Counted from the stretch's first letter, positions 36,951-46,119 are shown. The stretch: DNA of 64,000 bases from Paenibacillus sp. (GCF_031177825.1 NZ_JAPSKE010000010.1:1-64000); one strand, 5' to 3'. Numbers and translations are program-made. Notes: generated from the letters alone by a model not told the origin.

Positions 36951-38544
36951 ATCGCCGTTCCTCCTTGGCCGGGACGACGGTCGCCTCCGCGATCAGCAGC
37001 GCCCTGTCCGCATCGCGATTCCCGGCCTCCGCTCCTCCGAACGCCCAGATCCGGTCCAGCGCTTCCTCCGGATCGCTTCCGGCGGGGAGCGTCTCCGCGA
37101 AGTCGCGGAATGCCGCGAAGCCGTTCTCCTGCCCGTCCGCACGGAATCGTTCCGCCACTCCGCCGTTGTATAGGATAAGCCGTTGTCCCGGCCGCAACGT
37201 CCACTCTCCTTCGATGTAGGCCGTATCCGGCAGCGCGCCGATCGGCAGTCCGCTCGACGGGACGAGCTCGATCGAGCCGCCCTCCCATCGAAAGGGGGCG
37301 GTATGCCCCGCTCCCGCATACCTGGCCGTTCCGTCGCCCGGATCCAGAACGACGAGGCCGAGAGAGACGAGCGGATCGCCGCCGGCCGTGTCGTGCATCG
37401 AAGCGTTCAGCCTCGTCAACACCTCGCCCGGCGTACCGCCCGCGCGAAGCTCCGTCCGCAGCAGCATAACGGCCGCAGTCATCATCAACGCGCCCGAGGC
37501 GCCTGCGCTCGACACCTCGCCGAGCGCGATCGCGATGCGCCCATCGGGCAGCGCCATGTAATCGTAGAAGGCGCCGCCGACCGCCTTCGCGGACTGCAAG
37601 CGGCATCGGATGCGAAGCCCGTCCGCCTCGTGGCGCTCCGCGGGGAGCAGCATCCGCTGCAGCGAAGCCGCCAACGCCAAGTCTTCGCGCTGCTCCTCGC
37701 GGGCTGCGGCGGCTTTCGCGTGCAGCTCGCCGATCGCTTGCGCCAGCTCCCCGATCTCGTCCCGGACCGTCGCGGGCAGCGCGCGGGGACGGCGCTCGGC
37801 TGCGCCGCTCAGCGCGCGCATCGAGGCGGAGAGGGTGCGGAGTTCCCTTCGCAAGTAGAAGAACAGCAGAAACATGACCGCGCTGGCGATCGCCATCGCG
37901 ACGAGCGCGATTCCGATCGTCGCCGACGCGGACGGCTGTTCTCCCCGCAGCGTCATGTTCCGGATGAACCACAGCTGCGGAATCGCGATGAAAAACAAGC
38001 CCGCCGCGAACGCCCCCGTCCAGAGACGGACGAACGAGCGCGGGGGCACCGCCGACGCACGCGCGCCGCGGTAGAATCGGAAATACGGCCGCAAGAGCCA
38101 GCGCGCGACCGACATATATACGAACGCCAGCGTCCATGCGAACGCCTGCTCGACCGCGAGATGACGAAGGACCAATTCGTCGAACGGACGAATACGGAAC
38201 CCGTACACCTCGAGTCCATGGTACGCCGCGGAACCGATCGCGCCGGCCAGCGCGACGAAGCGGAACACCTCGCCGGGGAACCTCGTCAGCCGGTCGAACG
38301 CCAGCCGCGTTGCGTCCTCGCCTCGCCGCTCCCGGAACGACGTTTGCCTGACGGGATCGAGCCGGACCGTCGTATACCGATGCAGCGCGAACGTAAACAG
38401 CAGCATCGTTCCCGTCACGAAATAGAAATCGAATCGGAAAATATGCGCCCACGTCGATCGGTCGATGCCTACGTTATAGCCGTTCATACAGACGACGGCA
38501 AGAACGGCGGCCGCATAGTAAAATCGAATTAGGGATCGGTACAT
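36943..38544 (-). CDS. Degenerate SpoIIE-type phosphatase paralogue (probable pseudophosphatase)
   Basis: 533 aa, with the same layout as the downstream paralogue: N-terminal membrane helices, HAMP-like linker, and SpoIIE domain from ~300. The metal-binding motifs are altered: GGAFYDY for GGDFYDY, ALGEVSSAGASG for IGDVSGKG, LYNGGVAE for YTDGV, and DADRALL for DDRTLL. The reading frame is intact and the fold-defining hydrophobic pattern is kept, so this is divergence and not decay. It may bind the phosphorylated STAS protein or the sister phosphatase as a sensor or decoy. GGGGAG precedes the ATG; first gene of the five-gene operon. Confidence 0.85.
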   Translation of the reverse strand: MYRSLIRFYYAAAVLAVVCMNGYNVGIDRSTWAHIFRFDFYFVTGTMLLFTFALHRYTTVRLDPVRQTSFRERRGEDATRLAFDRLTRFPGEVFRFVALAGAIGSAAYHGLEVYGFRIRPFDELVLRHLAVEQAFAWTLAFVYMSVARWLLRPYFRFYRGARASAVPPRSFVRLWTGAFAAGLFFIAIPQLWFIRNMTLRGEQPSASATIGIALVAMAIASAVMFLLFFYLRRELRTLSASMRALSGAAERRPRALPATVRDEIGELAQAIGELHAKAAAAREEQREDLALAASLQRMLLPAERHEADGLRIRCRLQSAKAVGGAFYDYMALPDGRIAIALGEVSSAGASGALMMTAAVMLLRTELRAGGTPGEVLTRLNASMHDTAGGDPLVSLGLVVLDPGDGTARYAGAGHTAPFRWEGGSIELVPSSGLPIGALPDTAYIEGEWTLRPGQRLILYNGGVAERFRADGQENGFAAFRDFAETLPAGSDPEEALDRIWAFGGAEAGNRDADRALLIAEATVVPAKEERRYA

Positions 38545-38680
38545 GAAGCGGACTCCCCTTCTCGCGAACGTAATTCTTAAGAACTATATTCGCGCAGGCG
38601 GGGCGTATTCCTCCATAAAAGTTCGTGAACTGGAGCGCGCGAAGGGATGGGGTGACTGCATATTCCTTCCATAACGTGAA

Positions 38681-38724
38681 CAAAGCGCACCTGCGTCGGG
38701 TTTCGCCGATACAGGTGCGCTTTG
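38681..38724 (-). terminator. Probable terminator after the SLH protein gene
   Basis: CAAAGCGCACCTG (38681-38693) and CAGGTGCGCTTTG (38712-38724) make a perfect 13-bp stem with an 18-nt loop, 22 bp past the SLH gene stop. The following T-run on the minus strand is short. Confidence 0.6.
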
Positions 38725-38745
38725 CTTTCATTCCTATCGCTGCCG

Positions 38746-41700
38746 TCAGGGTGCCGTGACGAGATCGGAAAACACGCTCGTGTTGAACATCGACTTGTAG
38801 GCGACCCGGATCGCGTCGCCCGACGCCAAGCCGCCCGGAACCGGGATTTCCGGATCTCCGATCTCGGTTCGAATCGCCTCCGACGTGACGCCGTTCTTCG
38901 AAATATAGACGTACATGATGTTCCCATAGGCGTTCTTTATCCGAATGCTCCCGCTGTCAGCCAACAGTTCGAATTGTCCGTCGACATCCGTTCCGGCTGT
39001 CGGTCCGGCTTGAACGGTTGCGGATGCATAGGCGCTCGTATTCCCATGAAGGTTCATGAGGCCTACGTTCACGACATCCCCCGGGGACAAGCCGCCCTCG
39101 ATCACGATGTCCGTATTCGCATCCTCCTGCAGCGCGTACTCCCGTTCCGGCTCGCCGTTGATCGCAATGATGGCTTTATACCCGTTAACGCTGTTCCATT
39201 CCCCTAGACCGTTCATGATTCTCACTTTGCCTTCATGACCGAGGACGATGAATTCTCCATTCATCATTTCGTCATTCGGAGGAGCGTAGGACAAGGTCCC
39301 GTCTTGCATCCATACGGTTCTCGCCCCTTCGGAGTCCGACAGCCGATACCAGATGTTGCTGCCGAACGAATCGCCGACCCCTTCGATCACAGCCGATCCC
39401 TTCGCAACGGTTTCGGCAACTTCGGAAGAGTACGTATCCAGGCCGAACATCTCGTTCGGATCGGTGTTCCCGATATACAATTCGAGCTTAGAGTAATGGT
39501 AGAGTTCCGACCTCGTAATATCGGATAGGGCTACAACCTCCTTCCTCTCTTGATGAAAGCCGAGCTTTCCGAGAAGATCGGTCAAAATTTGTTCATCCGA
39601 AGGGGCGGTGTTGACCGTATTGGAATACATCGCATACGAGCCTTGAATCATAGCCAGTCGGATGAAATACGTCTTCTCAGCACTCAGACCGTTCACGACC
39701 GCCGATCGGGAAGCCGCGTTCAACGGGTCCGACGCGGACGACTTGCTCCAACTCTTCCCGCCGTCCTCCGACTGCTGAAGCTCAATCGCCGCATCCTCAG
39801 CCAGTACCGGCAACGTGAATCCAAGCTCGACCGAAGCGCCGTGATTGGCCGTCACCGTCAAGTCTGCTGTGGGAGCAAGCTCCGCTCTCGCGGCCATCCC
39901 CCATACGACGGTCTCGTTCGGCAGCGACTGCCCGGTCAGATTCACGACTGCCGGTTGCGCGAGCACTGGGAACGCGGTTTTCGCGACTTCCATAAATTCG
40001 CTTCGATGCGTCCATGGATGCATCGGAACGACGATGTTCGGCTGCAGCGTTCGAATCGCCTGGATCACCTTATCGGCCGGAATCGGCCCGCCCATGGAAT
40101 CGCCGATCGGGATCATCAAGAAGTCAATCCCGTCTTCCCCTTGAAGCGCATCCACCATGGTTTGATCCGTAAATCCGTCGAACACCGGCCCCATTCCGTC
40201 GCCAAGGTGAACGATTCGCAATCCGGCGACTTCATAGATAAAGGCTGCGTTCGCTCCGATCTTGCCGAGATTCATGCCGCTTTGGAAATGAGGCACGTTC
40301 ACGTTGCTGATCTTGATGTCGCCATGATCGGCAGTTACCGGATGGAGGGCGTATTCCCACTCCCAAGGCGGTTGATCCGGATTCGATACGACGGTTCCTC
40401 GGAACACTTGGCCCGCGGCGGCGGCAGTGGGCGCAGCGCCGAGGTAGTTATGGTCCTCATGATCGTGGCTCATCGTGATCAGCGTAATGTCTGCTTCGTT
40501 CGTCAGCTCGTAGGCAGGCAAGCCGAACAGCCGCGGCGTCCACGGATCGATCAACACCTTCTTCCCCGAGGCTGCCAGCACGAAGCTCGAATGTCCCAGA
40601 TATTCCAGCGTCACGCTTTGCGCCGCGGGCGGCTTCGGTTGGACGATCAGCTTGAATGCGACAAGAACGGCCGCGCCATTGCTATCCTGTACGGTAGCCG
40701 TGATCGTCGTTGTCCCGGCGGCAAGCGGAACGGCATGCAGCGATCCGCCCTCGAGCGTCAAGCCGGCGATTCCGCTGTCGCTTGCGAGGACTTCCGTCAC
40801 GGTCAAGCTGTTTCCGTCCGGGTCATCCGCCAGCGCGGAGGCGCTGAGCGTCAAGGCCGGACCTCCAAGCTCGATCAGCCGATCCTCGACGGTTTTGGCG
40901 ACGGGCGGACGGTTTGCCGCGGATGGCAGCGCCTTTACGGTGACTTTGAATAACTTCGTAAGAGCGGCATCCCCTTTGCTTAAACGGGCGGTTATCGAAA
41001 CCAAGGCATCGTTGTCGGGCGCGACGGGCCGATAGACGCTTCCGGTCACGCTGACGACGTCGGGTCTGTCGGGCGTCCATGAGATCGCAATGCCGTTCGA
41101 ACCGCCGACGGGCAAGACCAACGATTTCGTTACGGACGCTTCGGAATCCCCTTCCTGGAAGCCGATGGCCAACCCGGCGCTTGCGGCCTTCAATTCCTCC
41201 AGATGCCGAAGCTTCGCTAGGCCCCGTTCGATGGCGCCGGTCCAATCTCCGTCTTCGTTCATCTCCTCCGCGGCTGCGCCCAGCTGATGCGCCGCGTTCA
41301 ACAAGCCCTTGGCCTCCGCCAGCAACGGCTCATGCTCGGGACCGAGCTCTGCGATGGAAGGAAGCTTCCGCGCTGCCGCAACGACGTTATTCACGGCCGC
41401 CCGCCGGAACGCGTCCAGCGCCGCAGGCTCCAGCTTCCCGGTATCGATCCGCGCGCCGTCGCCGGCGACGACCGCCAGTTCGCCGGGATGGCCTTCGAGG
41501 ACGATGTCGGCGTTAGCGACGATCGTGCCGACGGACGCTCCGTTTCGGAAGGAAAGACTTGCCTTCGAGTGGAACCGGATCTTGTTCACGTTCGCGTCCT
41601 TGTCCAGTTGAATGACGGACCCTTCCGCGAAGACGGCGACGTCGGCGTCGACCGTCCCTCGAATGACGACCGTTTGCTCCGATGCGGTTTCCCTCACCTC

Positions 41701-42867
41701 GATGCTTCCCAACGAACCGTTTTTATTTTCCAAGATGGCCTTGGATCGCACCTCCGTCTTCGCAATCTCCGTACCTGCATTCGTCTCGATGCGAACCGGA
41801 CTATTTTGTTTGGAGACGTCGACGCGAAGCGTTCCGGTTACCTTCACTCCGTTAAGCACGATCGAATCGGAGGATCCGGACAATACGACCAGATTGGCCG
41901 CCGTGATGTTCCGAAGCGTCACTTCCCCCTGCGATCCGGGGTCGACGGTCAACGTCCCGGCAACCGTGACGGAGCCCGTTGCAGGTCCATACGTCCTGCC
42001 TCCATCGGTAATCGTGAAATTCGCGAGCGTTTGTCCCGCGCTGTTGATCGCCGGTTCGGGCGGAGCGCCTCCTCCCCCTCCGACGCTAGGTCCGGGAGCG
42101 GAGGACGGTGCAGGTGCAGGCGCGGGTTTCGGCTTCGGCTGCGGCGTCGACGCTTTCTTCGCCGACTCGAGTTCATTGGCTTTCTGTCGATACGCTTCGC
42201 CGTTGACTTTGAACTCGAATGCCAGCCTTGCCAACGCTTGTCGCTCGGCTTTCCCTGCGGGATCGAAGCGAACGGTGCCGTCGCCGTTCTCGATGCCGTT
42301 CATAAACCCGATCCGATAGGCAAGGGCGACATGCGGTTTCGCCCAGTCCGACACTAGGTCGAAATCGGAGAGCTCCGCAACGGCCGACTGCTTTTCGGCC
42401 ATGGATACAAGCCCCATCGCACGTACGAAAAAGACAACCAACTGTTCTCTTGTAACCGGCTCTTCCGGAGAAAATTGAGCCGGCCCTGTCCCCTGCACGA
42501 CGCCGGCGGAGGACAATGCCCCCACAAAACCGGCATACCAGCTGTCCGCCGGCACATCTTTGTAGCGCGCCGACGCCTCCCGGTCCTCCTTAAGCGCCAT
42601 GCCGAGCGATAGGATCTTCGACATTTCCGCGCGCGTGATCGATTGCGTCGGACGGAACGTGCCGTCTTCATAGCCGGATACGATCCCCTCGTCGGCCAGT
42701 CGCAATATTTCGGAGCGGGCATAGGAATCGCCGAGATCCCGGAGCCCCCGCCCTCCCTGTCCCGGTTCGGCGCTCCCGAAGACTTGACCGGGCAAGGTCA
42801 TCCCTCCTAGCAGCAGCACCCAGACCATCACTACATGAATACAGCCACGCATCGTGTTCCGTATCAA
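38746..42867 (-). CDS. S-layer-homology surface protein with metallo-beta-lactamase (UlaG-like) domain
   Basis: 1373 aa from a TTG at 42867 (GGAGGG 6 nt upstream), giving a signal peptide (residues ~1-33). Three SLH repeats follow (EILRLADEGIVSGYEDGTFRPTQ; YAGFVGALSSAGVVQG; HVALAYRIGFMNG) and anchor it to cell-wall polymers. Then comes a Pro/Ala linker, a repetitive beta-rich segment, Ig-like/cadherin-like parts (NRPPVAKTVEDRL, DPDGNSLTV), and at ~790-1020 a metallo-hydrolase: VTLEYLGHSSFVL, TMSHDHEDHNYLG with the HxHxDH zinc motif, and IVHLGDG. Fibronectin-like and further beta domains close it. An exported, wall-bound hydrolase of this fold is unusual. Substrate unknown. Confidence 0.87.
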   Translation of the reverse strand: MIRNTMRGCIHVVMVWVLLLGGMTLPGQVFGSAEPGQGGRGLRDLGDSYARSEILRLADEGIVSGYEDGTFRPTQSITRAEMSKILSLGMALKEDREASARYKDVPADSWYAGFVGALSSAGVVQGTGPAQFSPEEPVTREQLVVFFVRAMGLVSMAEKQSAVAELSDFDLVSDWAKPHVALAYRIGFMNGIENGDGTVRFDPAGKAERQALARLAFEFKVNGEAYRQKANELESAKKASTPQPKPKPAPAPAPSSAPGPSVGGGGGAPPEPAINSAGQTLANFTITDGGRTYGPATGSVTVAGTLTVDPGSQGEVTLRNITAANLVVLSGSSDSIVLNGVKVTGTLRVDVSKQNSPVRIETNAGTEIAKTEVRSKAILENKNGSLGSIEVRETASEQTVVIRGTVDADVAVFAEGSVIQLDKDANVNKIRFHSKASLSFRNGASVGTIVANADIVLEGHPGELAVVAGDGARIDTGKLEPAALDAFRRAAVNNVVAAARKLPSIAELGPEHEPLLAEAKGLLNAAHQLGAAAEEMNEDGDWTGAIERGLAKLRHLEELKAASAGLAIGFQEGDSEASVTKSLVLPVGGSNGIAISWTPDRPDVVSVTGSVYRPVAPDNDALVSITARLSKGDAALTKLFKVTVKALPSAANRPPVAKTVEDRLIELGGPALTLSASALADDPDGNSLTVTEVLASDSGIAGLTLEGGSLHAVPLAAGTTTITATVQDSNGAAVLVAFKLIVQPKPPAAQSVTLEYLGHSSFVLAASGKKVLIDPWTPRLFGLPAYELTNEADITLITMSHDHEDHNYLGAAPTAAAAGQVFRGTVVSNPDQPPWEWEYALHPVTADHGDIKISNVNVPHFQSGMNLGKIGANAAFIYEVAGLRIVHLGDGMGPVFDGFTDQTMVDALQGEDGIDFLMIPIGDSMGGPIPADKVIQAIRTLQPNIVVPMHPWTHRSEFMEVAKTAFPVLAQPAVVNLTGQSLPNETVVWGMAARAELAPTADLTVTANHGASVELGFTLPVLAEDAAIELQQSEDGGKSWSKSSASDPLNAASRSAVVNGLSAEKTYFIRLAMIQGSYAMYSNTVNTAPSDEQILTDLLGKLGFHQERKEVVALSDITRSELYHYSKLELYIGNTDPNEMFGLDTYSSEVAETVAKGSAVIEGVGDSFGSNIWYRLSDSEGARTVWMQDGTLSYAPPNDEMMNGEFIVLGHEGKVRIMNGLGEWNSVNGYKAIIAINGEPEREYALQEDANTDIVIEGGLSPGDVVNVGLMNLHGNTSAYASATVQAGPTAGTDVDGQFELLADSGSIRIKNAYGNIMYVYISKNGVTSEAIRTEIGDPEIPVPGGLASGDAIRVAYKSMFNTSVFSDLVTAP

Positions 42868-42945
42868 AGCTTCACCCTCCAATGTCGTTGTCGTCGGATC
42901 CCGACACCGACATTATAAAAGGAACGTTCTTACGAATTTCTTACA

Positions 42946-42991
42946 AAAGAAAAACCGCAAGAAGGGGAAGTCGAACGCTTCCTTCTCGCGG
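42946..42991 (-). terminator. Terminator after purU
   Basis: On the minus strand CCGCGAGAAGG pairs with CTTCTTGCGG (imperfect, extended by GGAAG/CTTCC) and is followed by TTTTTCTTTT. It lies 18 bp past the purU stop. Confidence 0.8.
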
Positions 42992-43009
42992 CTGCAGCTT
43001 CCTGCCGAT

Positions 43010-43903
43010 TTAATTAAACACGACCGTCTTATTCTCGTGCACGAGAATGCGATCCTCGAGATGCCACTTCACGGCGCGGGCAAGGACGGTGCGCTCGATC
43101 ATGCGGCCGATGCGCTTCAAGTCCTCGACGTTATCGCGATGCGTCACGCGCTGCACGTCCTGCTCGATGATCGGACCGCCGTCGAGCTCCTCCGTTACGT
43201 AATGCGCGGTCGCGCCGATGATTTTCACGCCGCGGCCGTGCGCTTGACGATACGGGTTGCCGCCGATGAACGCCGGCAGGAACGAGTGATGAATGTTGAT
43301 GATACGGTTGCGGTACACGTCGATGAACTTCGGCGAGACGATCTGCATGTACCGGGCGAGCACGATCATGTCGGCGCCGTAGCGCTCCACCGCTTCGACT
43401 TGGCGGCGCTCCGCCTCCGGCTTCGTGTCCGGCGTAACCGGAATGTGCACGTACGGAATGCCGAACGGATCGACGAGCCGCTTCATGTCGGGGTGATTGC
43501 TGACGACGACGGCGATGTCGGCGTACAGGTCGCCCGACTGCCACGACCAGAGCAGCTCGAGCAGGCAGTGGTCTTCCTTCGAGACGAACACGGCGACCCG
43601 CTTCTTCACGGAAGCGAGGAAAAACCGGCAATCCATGCGGAACTTCTCCGCAATCGGCGCGAAGTCGGATTCCAGCTCGCTCAGCCGGCCGGCGAGGCCT
43701 TCCAGGTCGAACTCGACGCGCATGAAGAACATGCCGCCTTCCGGATCGGCGGAATATTGATCGGACTGCACGATATTCGCGCCGTGCTCGAACAGAAACT
43801 TCGAGACGGTGGCGACGATGCCCGGACCGTCGGGGCACGCGATCAGCATGCGCCCGCGGTCGGGACTGACGACTTTCTTCGGGGTTTGCAATGGGATCAT
43901 CAT
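43010..43903 (-). CDS. purU: Formyltetrahydrofolate deformylase
   Basis: 297 aa. The N-terminal ACT domain (MLIACPDGPGIVATVSKFLF, residues ~19-95) senses glycine/methionine in homologues. The C-terminal formyl-transferase fold has the catalytic set: N and H in RIINIHHSFLPAF, and D in HYVTEELDGGPIIEQD. It hydrolyses 10-formyl-THF to formate and THF, feeding purine synthesis and balancing one-carbon pools. AAGGAG is upstream. It lies 45 bp downstream of nfo on the same strand and may be co-transcribed. Confidence 0.94.
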   Translation of the reverse strand: MMIPLQTPKKVVSPDRGRMLIACPDGPGIVATVSKFLFEHGANIVQSDQYSADPEGGMFFMRVEFDLEGLAGRLSELESDFAPIAEKFRMDCRFFLASVKKRVAVFVSKEDHCLLELLWSWQSGDLYADIAVVVSNHPDMKRLVDPFGIPYVHIPVTPDTKPEAERRQVEAVERYGADMIVLARYMQIVSPKFIDVYRNRIINIHHSFLPAFIGGNPYRQAHGRGVKIIGATAHYVTEELDGGPIIEQDVQRVTHRDNVEDLKRIGRMIERTVLARAVKWHLEDRILVHENKTVVFN

Positions 43904-43948
43904 AACGGCGTCTTGCTCCTTCTGCTTCTGCTTGTGCTTATGCTGCTG

Positions 43949-45079
43949 TTACGCCAGCTTCGCGACGTCGACGCCCGCGAGCCACGCCGTCAGGCGGTGG
44001 TTGATTTGCTCTTCGGTCAAGTTCGCGAACAGCTTGTCTTCGAGAATCATATCGTACAACCGGTCCATCGGCTCGCGCGGGTCGGCCTTCTTCGCCTTCG
44101 CGTCGGACTTGAGCGTGTCCCACGTACTGACGATGAAATTCCGGTGATGCACGTCCTTCTCGCCGAAGAACGCGCCGAGCTTCTCGACGTGCTCGAGGAA
44201 TTCATCGCCGAACCGCGCGCGATGGTCGCCGCGCAAGAGCGCGATCTCGGCTTCGTACATCGGCCGCTGCGTCGCGTCGTCCTTGCCGATCCACGGCGTC
44301 TCGAGAATCATCGGCAGGTGCTGCAGCTTCTCGTGGTCGACGATGCGCTTCATCGCCTCGAAGCCGATCCAGCCCGCGCCGACCGGCGCGTGGCGGTCCT
44401 TGCCGGCGCCGCGCGGATTTTTGCTGTCGTTCAAGTGAAGGACCGCGAGCTTGTTCAAGCCGACCGTCTTGTCGAACTGCTCGAGCACGCCGTCCAGGTC
44501 GTTCACGATGTCGTAGCCGGCGTCGTGCACGTGGCACGTATCGAAGCATACCGTCAGACGATCGTTGTCTTCGACGCCTTCCATAATGCGGGCGATCTCT
44601 TCGAACGTGCGGCCGATTTCCGTCCCCTTGCCGGCCATCGTCTCGAGCGCGATCTTCACGTCCGTCTCGGAGGTACCCTTCAGCACCTCGTTCAGACCTT
44701 CGCCGATGCGCGCGATGCCATAGTCCAGATCCTTTTCCGTATAAGCCCCCGGATGTAACACGATATTCTTCACGCCGAGCGTGTGCGTGCGACGAATTTC
44801 TTCCTGCAGGAAATCTACCGCCAAATCGAACGTATTCCCCTTGTAGGAGCCCAAATTGATGATGTACGGCGCGTGGACGACGATCTCGTCGATGCCGTGC
44901 GCTTGCATAATGCCGCGGCCCTCTTCGATGTGTTTCTCTTCGAGCGGCTTGCGGCGCGTGTTTTGCGGCGCCCCCGTGTAAATCATGAACGTGCTGGAGC
45001 CGTAGCTGACGGCTTCGTTCGCGGCATTGACCAGCTGCTTGTCCGAAAACGACACATGCGATCCGATTTTCTTCGCCAT
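43949..45079 (-). CDS. nfo: Deoxyribonuclease IV (apurinic endonuclease) with C-terminal extension
   Basis: 376 aa; AAAGGAG precedes the ATG. All zinc ligands of endonuclease IV are visible: [53 protein letters not shown] and ILETPW. The enzyme cuts abasic sites in base-excision repair. The catalytic part ends near residue 285; about 90 extra residues follow (Lys/Asp-rich, ending in a predicted helix [18 protein letters not shown]), longer than the common ~280-300 aa form. The extension may be lineage-specific. Confidence 0.92.
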   Translation of the reverse strand: MAKKIGSHVSFSDKQLVNAANEAVSYGSSTFMIYTGAPQNTRRKPLEEKHIEEGRGIMQAHGIDEIVVHAPYIINLGSYKGNTFDLAVDFLQEEIRRTHTLGVKNIVLHPGAYTEKDLDYGIARIGEGLNEVLKGTSETDVKIALETMAGKGTEIGRTFEEIARIMEGVEDNDRLTVCFDTCHVHDAGYDIVNDLDGVLEQFDKTVGLNKLAVLHLNDSKNPRGAGKDRHAPVGAGWIGFEAMKRIVDHEKLQHLPMILETPWIGKDDATQRPMYEAEIALLRGDHRARFGDEFLEHVEKLGAFFGEKDVHHRNFIVSTWDTLKSDAKAKKADPREPMDRLYDMILEDKLFANLTEEQINHRLTAWLAGVDVAKLA

Positions 45080-45230
45080 TTATAATGAACTCCTTTCGGC
45101 TGTTAGCTCCGATAGATAGACAATCTCTACTATTGTACTTGATTTCATTCCGCTTTGGAACCGCTTGAGAGCGGCTCCCTTGCCTCGGTTCGCGGGAGAT
45201 GGTACCATTTTCGGTAGAGGTGAGCGTGAC

Positions 45231-45677
45231 ATGCCCCAATGGATGGCGTGGATGATCTTTTTTTGGGTGTTTATTATGGTCGGCTTTATGGCCATTGGCG
45301 GTTATTTTATGTTCCGAAAATTTCTGAAGGTGCTGCCGAAGGAGGACGGGAAGTCGACCCTCGACTGGCAAAACCATTGGGTCGAATCGTCGCGCCACTT
45401 GTGGACGGAAGAGAGCAAGGCGTTCCTCTCGCAGCTCGTCGATCCGGTGCCGGCGGCGTTCCGCGACATCGCGAAGCATTCGATCGCGGCGCGCATCGGC
45501 CAGCTTGCGCTCGAACGCGGCGCGCCGGAGGTCACGAAGGAGCTGTGCGTCGAGGGGTACATCCTCGCCACGCCGCGGCGGGATTATAAGTTTCTGCGCA
45601 AGTTTCTGGACGACGCGGGAATCGATTACGAGCGCTACCTCCCGATGCTGGAGGGGCAAGCGGAAAGCCGTGCCTGA
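45231..45677 (+). CDS. DUF2621 (YneK-like) membrane protein
   Basis: 148 aa from the ATG at 45231 (AGAGGTGAG upstream); the frame extends 22 codons further without support. One N-terminal membrane helix (MAWMIFFWVFIMVGFMAIGG) is followed by FMFRKFLKVLPKEDGKSTLDW and a conserved soluble part (FRDIAKHSIAARIGQLAL; GYILATPRRDYKFLRKFL). This is the DUF2621 pattern known from Bacillus YneK. The function is unknown. It is divergent from nfo. Confidence 0.85.
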   Translation: MPQWMAWMIFFWVFIMVGFMAIGGYFMFRKFLKVLPKEDGKSTLDWQNHWVESSRHLWTEESKAFLSQLVDPVPAAFRDIAKHSIAARIGQLALERGAPEVTKELCVEGYILATPRRDYKFLRKFLDDAGIDYERYLPMLEGQAESRA

Positions 45678-45695
45678 GAGGCGCGGCTTTCTTTC
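45664..45695 (+). terminator. Terminator overlapping the DUF2621 gene end
   Basis: AAAGCCGTGCC and GGCGCGGCTTT form an 11-bp stem (one G-T pair) with a 5-nt loop, followed by CTTTCT. The hairpin starts inside the last codons of the gene. Confidence 0.7.
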
Positions 45696-45771
45696 TGGCA
45701 CGCCGCTCTAATCATACCATTAGAGAATGTATGTTCGCAATATAAGTCCGCTGCGGTTGCACCTAAAACAA

Positions 45772-45815
45772 AAGCGTCGGCAAGTGCAAGCAAGGCACTG
45801 CCGGCGCTTTTTTCG
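45772..45815 (-). terminator. Bidirectional terminator
   Basis: AAGCGTCGGCAAGTGC and GCACTGCCGGCGCTT pair imperfectly around a short loop. T-runs flank it on both strands (CGCTTTTTTCG on plus, CGCTTTTGTTTT on minus). On the minus strand it begins directly after the stop of the Pro/Glu/Ser/Thr-rich reading frame at 45816. Confidence 0.75.
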
Positions 45816-45998
45816 TCAAGTTTGCAACGGATCATTACAATCGGGTTGCGTTGTTCCATTAGGCTCGGGCTGGGATGGTTCAGTAGATGGAATCGGCTCG
45901 GTAGATTGCATCGGTTCCGTTGACGGCGTCGGCTCGGTAGACTCGGCTGGCTCCGGCGTCTCTGCAGTCGCTTCGTATGCGCTTAAGCAAGGCGAACT
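45816..45998 (-). pseudogene. Pro/Glu/Ser/Thr-rich reading frame, probable 3' remnant
   Basis: A minus-strand frame of 60 codons has no ATG, GTG or TTG start. It carries four copies of a STEP-type hexapeptide (STEPTP, STEPMQ, STEPIP, STEPSQ), then PEPNGTTQPDCNDPLQT and a stop, directly followed by a terminator. An upstream TGA blocks extension. Proline/glutamate repeats of this kind are typical tails of secreted or spore/cell-wall proteins. It may be the decayed end of such a gene, or a small gene disrupted by a frameshift. The opposite strand also has an ORF across it, but that reads the repeat as GSVDGI units and lacks a terminator. Confidence 0.45.
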
Positions 45999-46065
45999 TC
46001 ACTCCATTTTCGTCTCCCCCGCCGATCGCGCTGCCGAAGCCCTCGCACAATATTCCGCCTCCCCC

Positions 46066-46119
46066 TTGACAGAAGGTCGAAAATGCGGTTAACTATTTAA
46101 TAGTTAGATAATTATCTAA
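46066..46119 (+). promoter_or_regulatory. Promoter and palindromic operators of the sdpR-sdpI pair
   Basis: TTGACA (46066-46071) is a perfect -35; a weak TTAACT sits 17 nt downstream at 46089. Overlapping it are AACTATTTAATAGTT (46090-46104) and the perfect 16-bp palindrome TTAGATAATTATCTAA (46104-46119), good ArsR/SdpR-type sites. Autorepression is therefore likely. Confidence 0.65.

Noticed and set aside
38746..42867. Functional beta-lactamase (antibiotic resistance)
   Set aside because: The metallo-beta-lactamase fold is shared by many hydrolases. The domain looks UlaG-like, and its attachment to SLH repeats gives no evidence for beta-lactam hydrolysis.
45727..46092. 121-codon plus-strand ORF with GSVDGI repeats
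   Set aside because: The repeats read as the antisense of a better Pro/Glu/Ser/Thr frame that ends at a terminator. The plus frame has no ribosome site and runs into the sdpR promoter.
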